Assembly: GCA_036379955.1 (NCBI GenBank)
Contig: DASVFR010000030.1
Span: 1-64,000, forward strand
Length of the DNA stretch: 64,000 nucleotides
Origin: VRUE01 sp036379955
GTDB lineage: Bacteria; Actinomycetota; Thermoleophilia; Solirubrobacterales; 70-9
Direction: 5' to 3'
How positions within the stretch are numbered: the stretch's first letter is position 1; each line of letters starts with the position of its first letter. Below are positions 1 through 7,457 of the stretch, piece by piece. A program made the translations under genes and the position numbers. Under the pieces are notes generated by a model. That model was not told the DNA's origin and made no database searches. It saw only the letters and a list, made by a program, of their open reading frames with translations.

Positions 1-51
1 GTCGGATGCGCGGCTGGGAGCCCGCTGACACGCGCATCGAGAATCGGCCAT

Positions 52-1185
52 CTACGCGGCTTCGGCGTCGGGCCGTTTGGTGTCGATCTTCTCGGCGTGC
101 TTGGCGGTTTTTGCTGGATCGAGCTCACGTATCTCGGCTTCGAGCTCCGGTGGAACCTTTTCGGAAGCCCGCGCCGCTGGATCGAGCACGTCACGCCCGA
201 TCAGCCCATTGGGACCGAAGGCAGCGGTTGCGCTGTGGAGAGACTCGCCGAGGCTGTTGTAGCGCTTGACGACCGTGCCCATGCGGTCGAGGAGATCGAT
301 GCACGCAGCGAACATTCGATCCGCGTGCTGTGGCGTGAACAACTCGCCGATCTTCTCCCCCCAGCCCTCCTCGCGATGTACCTCGGCAAGCGCGTTGGCC
401 ATCTCGTAGAGGCCGTCGGCTGGGAGCAGGCCGACGCCGTGCTCAGTCGCGTACTCGGCGATCTTCGGGTCCGCCCCTCTCACGAGCTCCAGCGTTTGCC
501 AGTCCGGGACGACTATCAGGACATGGCGCACTGAGATATCCCGCGTGCCGCGATATTCGCGACCCCCCACGTCCTTGATATGCGAGCGCAGCGAATCCCG
601 CAGTTTGCGCAGCGCGAATTCGCGAGTCTCTTCGCCGTCCTCGTCCAAGACCTCTCCGAGAAGACGAACCCAAGGAAACTTGGCGTCAAGCGCTACGCCC
701 TGCGAGTTCGGGAGAAGCAGGTAGACATCGATCACGCCGTCTTTCTGCCCGCGAGCGGCATCGATCTGCACTCGCTTCTGGGTCTCGAAGTGGACGCTGT
801 CGCGAAGTCCCATTTGGCGTAGGGCCGCTACCAGCCACTCCTCACTTAGCTGTCCTCGCTGCTTGGGGTTTGCCCATCGTCCAACGAGAGCATCGACGCG
901 TTGCACCACCTCACCGCTCGACTGCGCCACGCTGGCGAGCGCCCTCTCGACCTCTTTGTCGCGGGCGTCCTCCCGGGACTTGTATTGCGTGACCGCTTGT
1001 TTGACCTGCTCGAGCGATTTGCCGAACTCACGAAGGTCGTCTCGTTCCTGCTTCGCGTTTGTGGCCGCTTCTTCGGATCTGCGGCTCGCCTCGGCTAGGC
1101 GCGCATTCGACTCCCGTGTGCGCAGCAGGAGCCAACCAACAACGATTAGAGCGATCACGGGGATCGCCATAGCTGCAGCAATCAT
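52..1185 (-). CDS. rmuC: RmuC-family DNA recombination protein
   Basis: Predicted 377-residue membrane-anchored RmuC-type protein. Residues 1-21 form one hydrophobic N-terminal helix, and about 22-100 look like a coiled coil rich in E, K, R and A. The conserved C-terminal RmuC domain follows, with RGQLSEEWLVAALRQMGL near 113 and DVYLLLPNSQGVALDAKFP near 152; the latter resembles the family's D...DAK nuclease-like core. RmuC proteins are thought to limit inversions and rearrangements at DNA repeats and belong to a PD-(D/E)XK-like fold group. The start has a very strong AAGGAGG Shine-Dalgarno. The gene stands alone. Family assignment is fairly secure; the biochemical role is inferred from the family. 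Confidence 0.82.
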   Translation of the reverse strand: MIAAAMAIPVIALIVVGWLLLRTRESNARLAEASRRSEEAATNAKQERDDLREFGKSLEQVKQAVTQYKSREDARDKEVERALASVAQSSGEVVQRVDALVGRWANPKQRGQLSEEWLVAALRQMGLRDSVHFETQKRVQIDAARGQKDGVIDVYLLLPNSQGVALDAKFPWVRLLGEVLDEDGEETREFALRKLRDSLRSHIKDVGGREYRGTRDISVRHVLIVVPDWQTLELVRGADPKIAEYATEHGVGLLPADGLYEMANALAEVHREEGWGEKIGELFTPQHADRMFAACIDLLDRMGTVVKRYNSLGESLHSATAAFGPNGLIGRDVLDPAARASEKVPPELEAEIRELDPAKTAKHAEKIDTKRPDAEAA

Positions 1186-1263
1186 GTTTCCTCCTTCGAC
1201 GCTTTCCCCGCCTTACGCCGATCCAAATTGAGCCGGCGAGGGCGCGGTACGCCTTGGGGGTCG

Positions 1264-1292
1264 GGTTGTGCCCTCGGTCCGAGGGCACAACC
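1264..1292. terminator. perfect 14-bp hairpin between rmuC and lipoprotein gene
   Basis: Arms 1264-1277 and 1279-1292 are exact reverse complements (GGTTGTGCCCTCGG), leaving a single-base centre, so the real loop must use some arm bases. It lies just beyond the stop of the minus-strand lipoprotein gene and upstream of rmuC, a position that suits a terminator. No T-run follows on either strand, so intrinsic termination is not certain. Confidence 0.55.
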
Positions 1293-1325
1293 AGGATGAG
1301 AATTTGCTCGGACGGAACGGCGCCG

Positions 1326-1826
1326 CTACGGCAGCAGGACGTCGTTCTGCGAGGAGGTGCGGTAGGGGCCGACCGAGAAGCGGGCCGGCTTGGCGCCGGG
1401 GATGTCGGCGGCGCTGAGGCGGTAGACGCCGGTCGGCAGCGCGGTCAGCATCGAGCCGTTGCCGTTGGCGACGAGCAGGCCCGAGGTCGCCCGCTTGCCG
1501 CCGCGCACCTCGAGGTGAGAGTCGAAGTCGGTCAGGTTGGCGGCGACGAAGACGACGTCGACGGGCGCCCTTGAGTCGACCGGCGGCTGTCCCGCGTGTT
1601 GGTTCTGCGGGATCTGCTGGGTCGGTTCCGGGCCGATCGCGATCCGCGCCGGCTGCACGGTGACCTCCTTCGGCGTGATCGTGACGCTGACCCTGGTCGG
1701 CGGCTGCGGCCGCGGCTGGTTTGGGTGTTCCTCGGTGCCGCAGCCGATCGCGGCGAGCGCCAGCCCGGCGAGCGCGAGCGCCGCCGCGGCGGTCAGAGAC
1801 GAGCGATTGCCTCTCCCACGACCCAT
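1326..1826 (-). CDS. putative secreted lipoprotein, function unknown
   Basis: 166-residue protein with an arginine-containing N-region, a hydrophobic stretch at residues 11-28 and a lipobox ending LAAIGC. It is therefore probably exported, lipidated at that cysteine and anchored to the outer face of the membrane. A proline- and glutamine-rich linker follows (about 33-85). The C-terminal 75 residues look beta-rich, with DVVFVAANLTDFDSHLEVRG near 98, in the manner of cupredoxin- or immunoglobulin-like extracellular domains. I do not recognise the family. It lies 11 bp downstream of ygfZ on the same strand and may be co-transcribed with it. Confidence 0.7.
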   Translation of the reverse strand: MGRGRGNRSSLTAAAALALAGLALAAIGCGTEEHPNQPRPQPPTRVSVTITPKEVTVQPARIAIGPEPTQQIPQNQHAGQPPVDSRAPVDVVFVAANLTDFDSHLEVRGGKRATSGLLVANGNGSMLTALPTGVYRLSAADIPGAKPARFSVGPYRTSSQNDVLLP

Positions 1827-1837
1827 CGCGGCGGAAT

Positions 1838-2842
1838 CTAGACGAACGGCAGGTCGACGACGCGAGCCGTAACGCCATCTTCACCTAGGGCCAGCTCGCT
1901 GCCGGGCTGCGCCTCGCGGCGCAGGACCGCGAGCGCGATCGGGCCGAGGGCGGGGGAGACGCAGCTGCTCCCGACGGCCCCGACCTCCTTGCCGTCCAGG
2001 GCGAGGGCGCTGCCGGTGGGGGCGGGCGCCGAGAGACGCAGTCCGCGCAGGTGGCGGTTCGGCTTGCCGCGGTAGTGCAGGCGGGCGACCGTCTCCTGTC
2101 CGATGTAGCAGCCCTTCTCGAAGTCGACGGCGGCCTCGACGATGCCCGCCTCGGCGGGCATCGTCCCCGCGTCCATCTCGGCGCCGAAGCGGGGGGTGCC
2201 GGACTCGATCCGGAGGATCTCGGCCGCCTCGGCCGAGACCTCGGCGCCGCCGGCCGCGAGCAGCGCGGCGCGCAGGCGCTCCGCCTCCGCGGTCGCGAGG
2301 ATCAGGTCGATCCCCTCGCGGGTCCCGACCGCGAGGCACTCGATCCCGCCGACCGCGAGGGGCTCGCTGGCATGCTCGGGCAGCGGTGGGGAGCCCGCGA
2401 TCTCGGCGCTGCGCGGACCGATCAGCGAGAGGATCGCCCGCGCCTCGGTCAGGTCCTCGACCTCGACCTCCCGCCCGATCTTGTAGGTCTCCAGATGACG
2501 GCGCACCGCCGCCAGCGGCTCCGGCTCCGTATCGATCCAGATCGCCGCCTCCGTCTTCGTTCCGGTGCGCTTTATGTGGTCTATGGCCGTAAAAGGCCCA
2601 CCGGAGCAGTTGAGGACCCGCATGTCGGACTGCATATGCCCCTTGCGGTCGAGCAGCGCGGCGTAGCACCCCTCGCCCGCCTCGAGCCCCTCGACGTCGT
2701 TGGTCAGCTGCCCCTGCAAATACTCCGCCGCCTCCGAACCCTCGACAAGCAACTTGCCCCGGTCCGATCGATCCAGCACCCCGCACTCTTCCTTGAGCTG
2801 CCGGTACTGGCCATCAAGCTCAACCGCAACCGTTTCAGGCAT
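1838..2842 (-). CDS. ygfZ: YgfZ/GcvT-type folate-binding protein
   Basis: 334 residues from the chosen ATG. The protein has the aminomethyltransferase (GcvT) fold, with LQGQLTNDV near residue 42 and the diagnostic YgfZ signature KGCYIGQE about two thirds along. YgfZ proteins use folate to support Fe-S enzymes and tRNA modification and lack glycine-cleavage activity. The frame stays open to 2959, but that extra N-terminus would be encoded by a 63-bp palindrome (2873-2935) and would begin inside the DtxR-type operator. I therefore place the start at the internal ATG (2840-2842), where homology-like sequence begins. The gene is divergent from the metal regulator and shares its control region. 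Confidence 0.8.
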   Translation of the reverse strand: MPETVAVELDGQYRQLKEECGVLDRSDRGKLLVEGSEAAEYLQGQLTNDVEGLEAGEGCYAALLDRKGHMQSDMRVLNCSGGPFTAIDHIKRTGTKTEAAIWIDTEPEPLAAVRRHLETYKIGREVEVEDLTEARAILSLIGPRSAEIAGSPPLPEHASEPLAVGGIECLAVGTREGIDLILATAEAERLRAALLAAGGAEVSAEAAEILRIESGTPRFGAEMDAGTMPAEAGIVEAAVDFEKGCYIGQETVARLHYRGKPNRHLRGLRLSAPAPTGSALALDGKEVGAVGSSCVSPALGPIALAVLRREAQPGSELALGEDGVTARVVDLPFV

Positions 2843-2872
2843 ACCCCGATCATAGAAAAGCTGCTGGGAGTG

Positions 2873-2935
2873 ACCGGGGAGGACCCCTTCCGGGAGCCTC
2901 CACGGCTGTTGCTCCCGGAAGGGGTCCTCCCCGGT
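2873..2935. repeat. 63-bp palindrome with 25-bp perfect arms
   Basis: Arms 2873-2897 and 2911-2935 are exact reverse complements, separated by 13 bases. The element is very GC-rich and lies between ygfZ and the DtxR-type gene, just inside the operator at 2951. Its length is a multiple of three and the ygfZ frame remains open through it. Transcripts from either side would carry a very stable hairpin. Confidence 0.85.
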
Positions 2936-2950
2936 CGCCCACCCATTCGT

Positions 2951-2966
2951 TTTAGACATGTCTAAA
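2951..2966. promoter_or_regulatory. DtxR/MntR-type operator palindrome
   Basis: TTTAGACATGTCTAAA is a perfect 16-bp palindrome 10 bp upstream of the regulator start and within the shared ygfZ-regulator promoter region. It has the TTAG...CTAA layout of boxes bound by DtxR, IdeR and MntR. The natural reading is metal-dependent autoregulation of the regulator-mntH operon, and possibly of ygfZ. Confidence 0.65.
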
Positions 2967-2969
2967 CTC

Positions 2970-2985
2970 TTTAGCCATGCCTAAA
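2970..2985. promoter_or_regulatory. second operator-like half-palindrome over the start codon
   Basis: TTTAGCCATGCCTAAA matches the first operator at its outer TTTAG...CTAAA bases and differs in the middle. It includes the ATG of the regulator (2977-2979). Spacing from the first box is 19 bp start to start. A repressor bound here would directly block transcription or translation initiation. Recognition is by eye only. Confidence 0.5.
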
Positions 2986-3420
2986 ACCTCGGAAGCGATC
3001 GAGGACTACGCGAAGGCGATCTACGCCCTCTCGCGACAGCGCCAAGGTCCGGTCTCCAACGGCGACGTCGCCAAACGACTCGGCGTCGCGCCGGCCACGG
3101 CGACGGCGATGCTGAAGAAGCTGGACCGGTTGGGGCTGGTCGAGTACGTGCCCTATCGGGGCGCCACCCTGACTCCCGCCGGCGAGAAGGTCGCGCTCGA
3201 GGTGATCCGCCACCACCGCCTGATCGAGGCCTACCTGGCGGAGGCGCTGGGGATGCCGGAGGACCGCGTCCACGAGGAGGCCGAGGTGCTCGAGCACTAC
3301 ATCTCCGAGGAGCTGGAGGCGCTGATCGCGGCCAAGCTCGGCGAACCGAGCCACGACCCGCACGGCACGCCGATCCCCGGCCCCGATCTCCTGCCCCCGG
3401 TCGAGGACGGCGCCCGGTGA
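2977..3420 (+). CDS. DtxR/MntR-family metal-dependent regulator
   Basis: 147-residue transcriptional regulator. Residues 5-65 form a winged helix (ALSRQRQGPVSNGDVAKRLG, then PATATAMLKKLDRLGLVEY). Residues 70-130 match the metal-binding dimerisation domain (EKVALEVIRHHRLIEAYLAE, then VHEEAEVLEHYISEELE), with His and Glu residues where the MntR/DtxR metal ligands lie. The C-terminal SH3-like domain of IdeR/DtxR is absent, so the length fits the short MntR class better. The gene overlaps the downstream NRAMP transporter by 4 bp, which supports control of manganese (or iron) uptake. Operator-like palindromes at 2951 and 2970 suggest autoregulation. Metal specificity is inferred. Confidence 0.85.
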   Translation: MPKTSEAIEDYAKAIYALSRQRQGPVSNGDVAKRLGVAPATATAMLKKLDRLGLVEYVPYRGATLTPAGEKVALEVIRHHRLIEAYLAEALGMPEDRVHEEAEVLEHYISEELEALIAAKLGEPSHDPHGTPIPGPDLLPPVEDGAR

Positions 3421-4733
3421 AGCCGCCCTCCCCGCCCGCCGGCGAGGCCACGGTCGAAGACGTCCTCCCCGGCGAGGCCGCGGTCGCCGCCGCGGCGCGG
3501 CGCTCGCTCGATGGTCACAGCCGCGGTCTCGCCCGCATCTGGCCCTTTCTCGGCCCGGCCTTCATCGCCGCCGTCGCCTACATCGACCCCGGCAACTTCG
3601 CCACCAACATCGCCGGCGGCGCCAAGTTCGGCTACCTGCTGCTCTGGGTGATCCTCTCGGCGAACCTGATCGCGATGCTGGTCCAGACGCAGTCCGCGAA
3701 GCTGGGCATCGCGACCGGCAAGAACCTGGCCGAGCTCTGCCGGGAAGCGTTCTCGCGCCGCACTTCGATCGGCCTCTGGCTGCAGGCCGAGCTGGTGGCG
3801 ATGGCCTGCGACATCGCCGAGGTCGTGGGCGCGGCACTCGGCCTCAACCTGCTTTTCGGCATCCCGCTCTTCCCGGCCGGCGTGCTCGCCGGCGCCGGCG
3901 CCTTCGCGATCCTCACCCTGCAGCAGAAGGGCTTTCGGCGCTTGGAGGCGGGCATCACCGCTTTGGTCGGAGTCGTGGTCGCCTCCTTCGCCTTCGTCCT
4001 GCTCCATGCCGATCCCGACGGGGGCGAAGTGGCGCGCCACCTGTTCGTCCCGGGCTTTGCCGGGACCGAGAGCCTCCTGCTGGCCACCGGGATCATCGGC
4101 GCGACGGTGATGCCCCACGTGATCTACCTGCACTCGGCGCTGACGCAGAAGCGGGTGGTGGGGCGGGACGATGCCGAGAAGAAGCGGATCCTCGGCTTCG
4201 AGAAGGTGGACGTGGTGATCGCGCTCTCGCTCGCGGGCGCGGTCAACCTCTCGATGATGATCGTCGCGGCGGCCCTCTTCCACAGCAGCGGGCTGACCGG
4301 CGTCGACTCGATCGACGGGGCCTACGAGGGTCTGAAGTCGCTGGTCTCGGTCAACGCCGCGACCGTGTTCGGCGTCGCCCTGCTCGCCTCCGGCTTCGCC
4401 TCCTCGTCGGTCGGGACGATGGCGGGTCAGGTCGTGATGCAGGGCTTCATCCGGCGCCGCATCCCGATCTTCGTTCGCCGCGCGATCACCCTGGCTCCGG
4501 CGCTGATAGTCCTCGGCGTCGGGCTCGACCCGACCGACGCCCTGGTCGCGAGCCAGGTAGTCCTTTCCTTCGGCATTCCCTTCGCGCTCGTGCCGCTGTT
4601 GATGCTCGCGGCGAGAAGAGACGTGATGGGCGATCTCGTCAACCCGCGCTGGCTGACGGGGGTGGCCGGGGTGCTCGCGGGGTTGATCATCGTGCTGAAC
4701 ATGTTCCTGTTGTGGCAGGTGTTCTTCGGGTGA
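3417..4733 (+). CDS. mntH: NRAMP divalent metal (Mn2+/Fe2+) transporter
   Basis: 438-residue integral membrane protein of the NRAMP family, with about eleven hydrophobic segments. The signature metal-site motifs are present: DPGN at residues 57-60 in the first helix and MPH at 232-234 in the sixth. It imports Mn2+ or Fe2+ using proton coupling. A 30-residue hydrophilic N-terminus rich in Pro, Ala and Glu precedes helix 1. The start codon overlaps the stop of the DtxR-type gene, so the two are almost certainly one metal-controlled operon. A 114-bp palindromic element lies 14 bp after the stop. Confidence 0.93.
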   Translation: MKPPSPPAGEATVEDVLPGEAAVAAAARRSLDGHSRGLARIWPFLGPAFIAAVAYIDPGNFATNIAGGAKFGYLLLWVILSANLIAMLVQTQSAKLGIATGKNLAELCREAFSRRTSIGLWLQAELVAMACDIAEVVGAALGLNLLFGIPLFPAGVLAGAGAFAILTLQQKGFRRLEAGITALVGVVVASFAFVLLHADPDGGEVARHLFVPGFAGTESLLLATGIIGATVMPHVIYLHSALTQKRVVGRDDAEKKRILGFEKVDVVIALSLAGAVNLSMMIVAAALFHSSGLTGVDSIDGAYEGLKSLVSVNAATVFGVALLASGFASSSVGTMAGQVVMQGFIRRRIPIFVRRAITLAPALIVLGVGLDPTDALVASQVVLSFGIPFALVPLLMLAARRDVMGDLVNPRWLTGVAGVLAGLIIVLNMFLLWQVFFG

Positions 4734-4747
4734 TTCGTGGCGGGGTT

Positions 4748-4861
4748 GGGGTGCCGGGGGGTCTCTCCGGCGGGGCTGGGTTTTTCGCTGGGGAGTGGAG
4801 CCTCTCTCGCTGACGGGTAGGGCGAAAAACATGCCCCGGCGGAGAGACCCCCCGGCACCCC
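4748..4861. repeat. nested palindromic element, copy 1 (after mntH)
   Basis: Outer arms 4748-4769 and 4840-4861 are perfect 22-bp reverse complements; pairing resumes for 5 bp after one mismatch. Inside, GGGTTTTTCGC (4778-4788) pairs with GCGAAAAAC (4822-4830). The same inner core and the adjoining GCTGGG recur at 8159-8219 inside fbiC, although the outer arms differ. The element fills the gap between two convergent genes, where it could also end transcription. Confidence 0.8.
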
Positions 4862-4881
4862 TCTCCGGGACGAGGTCCTCC

Positions 4882-5199
4882 TCAGGTGAGGAGCTTCGTG
4901 GTTAGCTTGGGAAGCTCGCGAGCCATGCGGGAGCGGGGGACTGCTAAGGCGATGCCGGCTGCTTCGGAGGCTTTCTTGGTCTCGACGTTTACGTGGGAGT
5001 AGTAGCCGAGGACTGGGACGTGGAGGTTGGCTAGGGCTTGTGGGTCATCGGTGTCCAGGTCGGCGACGATCAGGTCGACGTTCTCCAGCTGCTCCGGCAG
5101 GGAGGGCGCGAGGGTGACCTCGTGGCCGGCGGCCCTCAGCATCGCCTCGACCTTGCTGCCTAGGAGCAGGTCGGTGGAGATGGCGAGAACCCGCGCCAC
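4882..5199 (-). CDS. receiver-like domain protein, degenerate
   Basis: 105 residues from a GTG whose last base overlaps the upstream stop codon. ARVLAISTDLLLGSKVEAML, then VDLIVADLDTDDP, then VPVLGYYSHV, suggests a Rossmann-like response-regulator receiver fold. VADLD occupies the phospho-acceptor strand, so an Asp is present near residue 45, but the conserved acidic pair near the N-terminus is missing. It may be a pseudo-receiver or a small nucleotide-fold protein that does not take part in phosphorelay. It is the last gene of a three-gene minus-strand operon with the binding protein at 5579. Confidence 0.6.
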   Translation of the reverse strand: MARVLAISTDLLLGSKVEAMLRAAGHEVTLAPSLPEQLENVDLIVADLDTDDPQALANLHVPVLGYYSHVNVETKKASEAAGIALAVPRSRMARELPKLTTKLLT

Positions 5200-5561
5200 T
5201 AGATCGAGCGGCGCTGGCGGAACTCCTCGCGGACGCTCTCGGGGCGTCCCCACATCTGCACGATCTCCGAGCGGCCCTCGCGCACCTCGCGCACGACCAT
5301 CTCGCCGCCGACGCCTTCGGCGTCGAGCTTCTCCAGCACGCCCTTGACCGTCTCCGCTGCCGCGGCGTGGCCGAAGCTCCTCGCCACCAACAGCCGCCAG
5401 TCCCAGTCCGCCCGCGAGTAAGGCCGCGCGTTGACCTGAGTCAGCATCGTCGCCGTGTCGACGTACCGCCCCTCATCGTCGATCCGCAGGTCGAGCTCAA
5501 GGTCTGTCCAGTCAGATGGCAGCGCATCGAGCACTTGCTGAAAGTCAGCGGCCAGGGCCAT
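5199..5561 (-). CDS. conserved hypothetical protein (120 aa)
   Basis: Soluble 120-residue protein with no signal peptide or membrane segment. Features are an N-terminal amphipathic helix (ADFQQVLDALPSDWTDLELD), a short beta stretch (LRIDDEGRYVDTATML), several tryptophans, and a basic C-terminus ending RQRRSI. I do not recognise the family. It lies 17 bp after the substrate-binding protein gene and overlaps the receiver-like gene by one base, so translation of the three is probably coupled. The context gives no firm function. Confidence 0.6.
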   Translation of the reverse strand: MALAADFQQVLDALPSDWTDLELDLRIDDEGRYVDTATMLTQVNARPYSRADWDWRLLVARSFGHAAAAETVKGVLEKLDAEGVGGEMVVREVREGRSEIVQMWGRPESVREEFRQRRSI

Positions 5562-5578
5562 CGACCGAAGCGTATCCC

Positions 5579-6529
5579 TCAGGGTTCATCGAAAGCGGCT
5601 TCGACGTCGAGGGGTCGTGTCAGCAGCCCATGTTCCAGGTCCCACTTCGCCCATTCGCGCAGGACTTCCGTGTCGAAGGGCGCGGGTCGCAGGTCGGGCC
5701 GCAGGACGAGCAGCTGGCCGGCCTGTTCCTCTCGGTCGAGGCCGGGCGCTGCTGTGACCAGATCGTCGAGCGCCGGGCCGGGGTTGTCGACGGCGAATTC
5801 GTAGCCGCGGCGGGTGGCGTCGACCATCGATTCGACCAGGCCGGGGTCTTCGCGGAGTGTCCTGCCCGCCGTCGTGAGGACCAGCTCGGGGTACGGCGGC
5901 GCTCCGTAGCGGTCGACCTTGAAGATGTGGATCGGGACGCGCCGCGCGCGCAGGGCGACCCCCTCGGCGTTCCAGAACCCGGTGACGGCGTCGACCTTGC
6001 CCGCCGCGAGCGAGGAGACCGCGTTGAACCCGATCGTCACCCGCTTCACCTTCGCCGGATCGCCGCCGTCGGCGCTCACCTCGGAGTCGACCACCGCTTC
6101 GTCGGAGGGCAGGCCGGTGACGCCGACGGTGTGGCCCTGCAGGGCTCGTGGCCGCTCGACGCCGTCGGCGGCGATCACCGCGGCAAGTGGGCGCTGGACG
6201 ATCGGCATCACGCCGACGAGGTCGAGACCGCGCTCGCGGGCGATGCCGAGGTCGTGAATGTCGAGGATGGCGAAGTCGGCGCGGCCGGCCTCGAGCAGCT
6301 TCGGCGCATCGGTCGATTCGCCGGGCTGGCGGATCGTCAGGTCGATTCCCGCGTCGTCGTAGTAGCCCCTGGCCTTGGCCGCGTAGATGCCGGAATGGAC
6401 GGCGTTGGGGGTGAAGTCGAGCACGAGCGTCGCGCCGACAGGCGCGCCCGGTTCAGCGTCGCCCCCGCCGCAGCCGGCTGCGCCGACGAGCAGCAGGGCG
6501 ACCGCCAGCAGCGCGGCAACCACCCTCAT
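5579..6529 (-). CDS. THI5/NMT1-type ABC substrate-binding lipoprotein
   Basis: 316-residue periplasmic-type binding protein. The signal peptide ends in a lipobox LVGAAGC near residue 20. The mature protein starts with VLDFTPNAVHSGIYAAKARG, the opening typical of NMT1/THI5/SsuA-like proteins that bind thiamine-pyrimidine precursors, riboflavin precursors or alkylsulfonates. Two lobes are discernible (ILDIHDLGIARERGLDLVG near 90, VTGFWNAEGVALRARRVP near 190). No ABC permease or ATPase lies beside it, so the ligand is unproven; the opening favours a pyrimidine or flavin precursor. First gene of a three-gene operon divergent from the aquaporin. No TPP-riboswitch-like sequence is visible in the 81-bp leader. 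Confidence 0.75.
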   Translation of the reverse strand: MRVVAALLAVALLLVGAAGCGGGDAEPGAPVGATLVLDFTPNAVHSGIYAAKARGYYDDAGIDLTIRQPGESTDAPKLLEAGRADFAILDIHDLGIARERGLDLVGVMPIVQRPLAAVIAADGVERPRALQGHTVGVTGLPSDEAVVDSEVSADGGDPAKVKRVTIGFNAVSSLAAGKVDAVTGFWNAEGVALRARRVPIHIFKVDRYGAPPYPELVLTTAGRTLREDPGLVESMVDATRRGYEFAVDNPGPALDDLVTAAPGLDREEQAGQLLVLRPDLRPAPFDTEVLREWAKWDLEHGLLTRPLDVEAAFDEP

Positions 6530-6610
6530 ATCGCCGCGCAGCTTATTCCTTCGCTCGATCTGGGTAGACTGGCGCCGCCCAGTTTTACTCAGTGGATCTA
6601 GGAGGAGAGA

Positions 6611-7369
6611 GTGCAGGAACGAGGACTTTCGGCATATCTGGCTGAGCTGATCGGCACCTTCCTGCTGGTGTTCTTCATCACCAGCGTTGTGGTGCTATTC
6701 GTCTCGACCGGCGAACAGGCGAGCTTCGGTTCGGACTTCGCGGTGATCGGTCTTGTCCACGCCTTCCTGCTCTTTGGCCTGATCGTCATGTTTGGCGTGG
6801 CCAGCGGCGGGCACTTCAACCCGGCGGTGACTCTTGGCGCTTGGGCGATCAAACGCATCTCGTCGCTTGACGCCCTGATCTACATGCTCGCTCAGCTCTC
6901 GGGCGCGGTGCTCGGGGCGCTGCTCTGCAAGGGGCTGCTGCTCGACGAGGGACGGGCGACTCACTACGGCGCGGCCACCGTCAGTGGCCTGCTCGGCGGC
7001 AACTTCCAAGGCGCGATCGTCGAGGCGGTCGGCACCTTCTGCCTGGTGCTGGTGATCCTCGCCGCGGTCTTCTCGCGCAAGAGCTTCAAGGAGTGGGCGC
7101 CGTTGGCGATCGGCACGACGCTGGGTTTCATCGTCATGGTCGGCGGCCCGCTGGACGGCGGTTCCTTCAACCCCGCCCGCTGGTTCGGCCCCGCCCTGGT
7201 CGGCAACGAGTGGGGCGGCGTCTGGCCCTACATCGCTGGCCCGATCGTCGGCTCGCTGCTCGCCGCGGTGGTCTTCAGGTTCGTCCTCGAGGCGGCTCCG
7301 CTGCCGCCGACCGAGCCGGCCGAGCCGGTCCGCCCGCCGGTGCCGAAGTACTCCGAGGGCGCACGCTGA
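6611..7369 (+). CDS. MIP family aquaporin/glycerol channel
   Basis: 252-residue channel with six hydrophobic helices and the two NPA half-helix motifs, at residue 70 (SGGHFNPAVTLG) and 187 (GGSFNPARWFG). It conducts water and possibly small solutes through the cytoplasmic membrane. The GTG start has a good AGGAGGAG ribosome site 3 bp or so upstream. A charged Pro/Glu-rich tail follows the last helix. It is monocistronic, with a strong hairpin terminator at 7404-7440. Confidence 0.9.
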   Translation: MQERGLSAYLAELIGTFLLVFFITSVVVLFVSTGEQASFGSDFAVIGLVHAFLLFGLIVMFGVASGGHFNPAVTLGAWAIKRISSLDALIYMLAQLSGAVLGALLCKGLLLDEGRATHYGAATVSGLLGGNFQGAIVEAVGTFCLVLVILAAVFSRKSFKEWAPLAIGTTLGFIVMVGGPLDGGSFNPARWFGPALVGNEWGGVWPYIAGPIVGSLLAAVVFRFVLEAAPLPPTEPAEPVRPPVPKYSEGAR

Positions 7370-7403
7370 GCCGACGCTCCGTTCTCGGAGTCGACTGACT
7401 TGA

Positions 7404-7440
7404 CGCCGGGCCGGCCATTGCGCCGGCCCGGCGCTTTATT
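7404..7440 (+). terminator. intrinsic terminator after aquaporin
   Basis: A 12-bp GC-only stem (CGCCGGGCCGGC at 7404-7415 with its complement at 7422-7433) and a 6-base loop are followed by CTTTATT. It sits 35 bp past the aquaporin stop, a standard Rho-independent layout. Confidence 0.8.
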
Positions 7441-7457
7441 GCAGTAGCTTGGGCGTC

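Noticed and set aside
1881..2786. Long arginine/glycine-rich frame opposite phase to ygfZ
   Set aside because: Typical shadow frame of a GC-rich gene; no domain, poor codon use, entirely inside ygfZ.
3297..4832. 511-codon minus-strand frame opposite mntH
   Set aside because: Composition (His, Arg, Gly, Asp) mirrors the complement of membrane helices; mntH has clear NRAMP motifs on the other strand.
6530..6610. TPP or other thiamine riboswitch upstream of the THI5-type binding protein
   Set aside because: The 81-bp leader lacks the conserved CUGAGA and ACCUGA elements and is too short.
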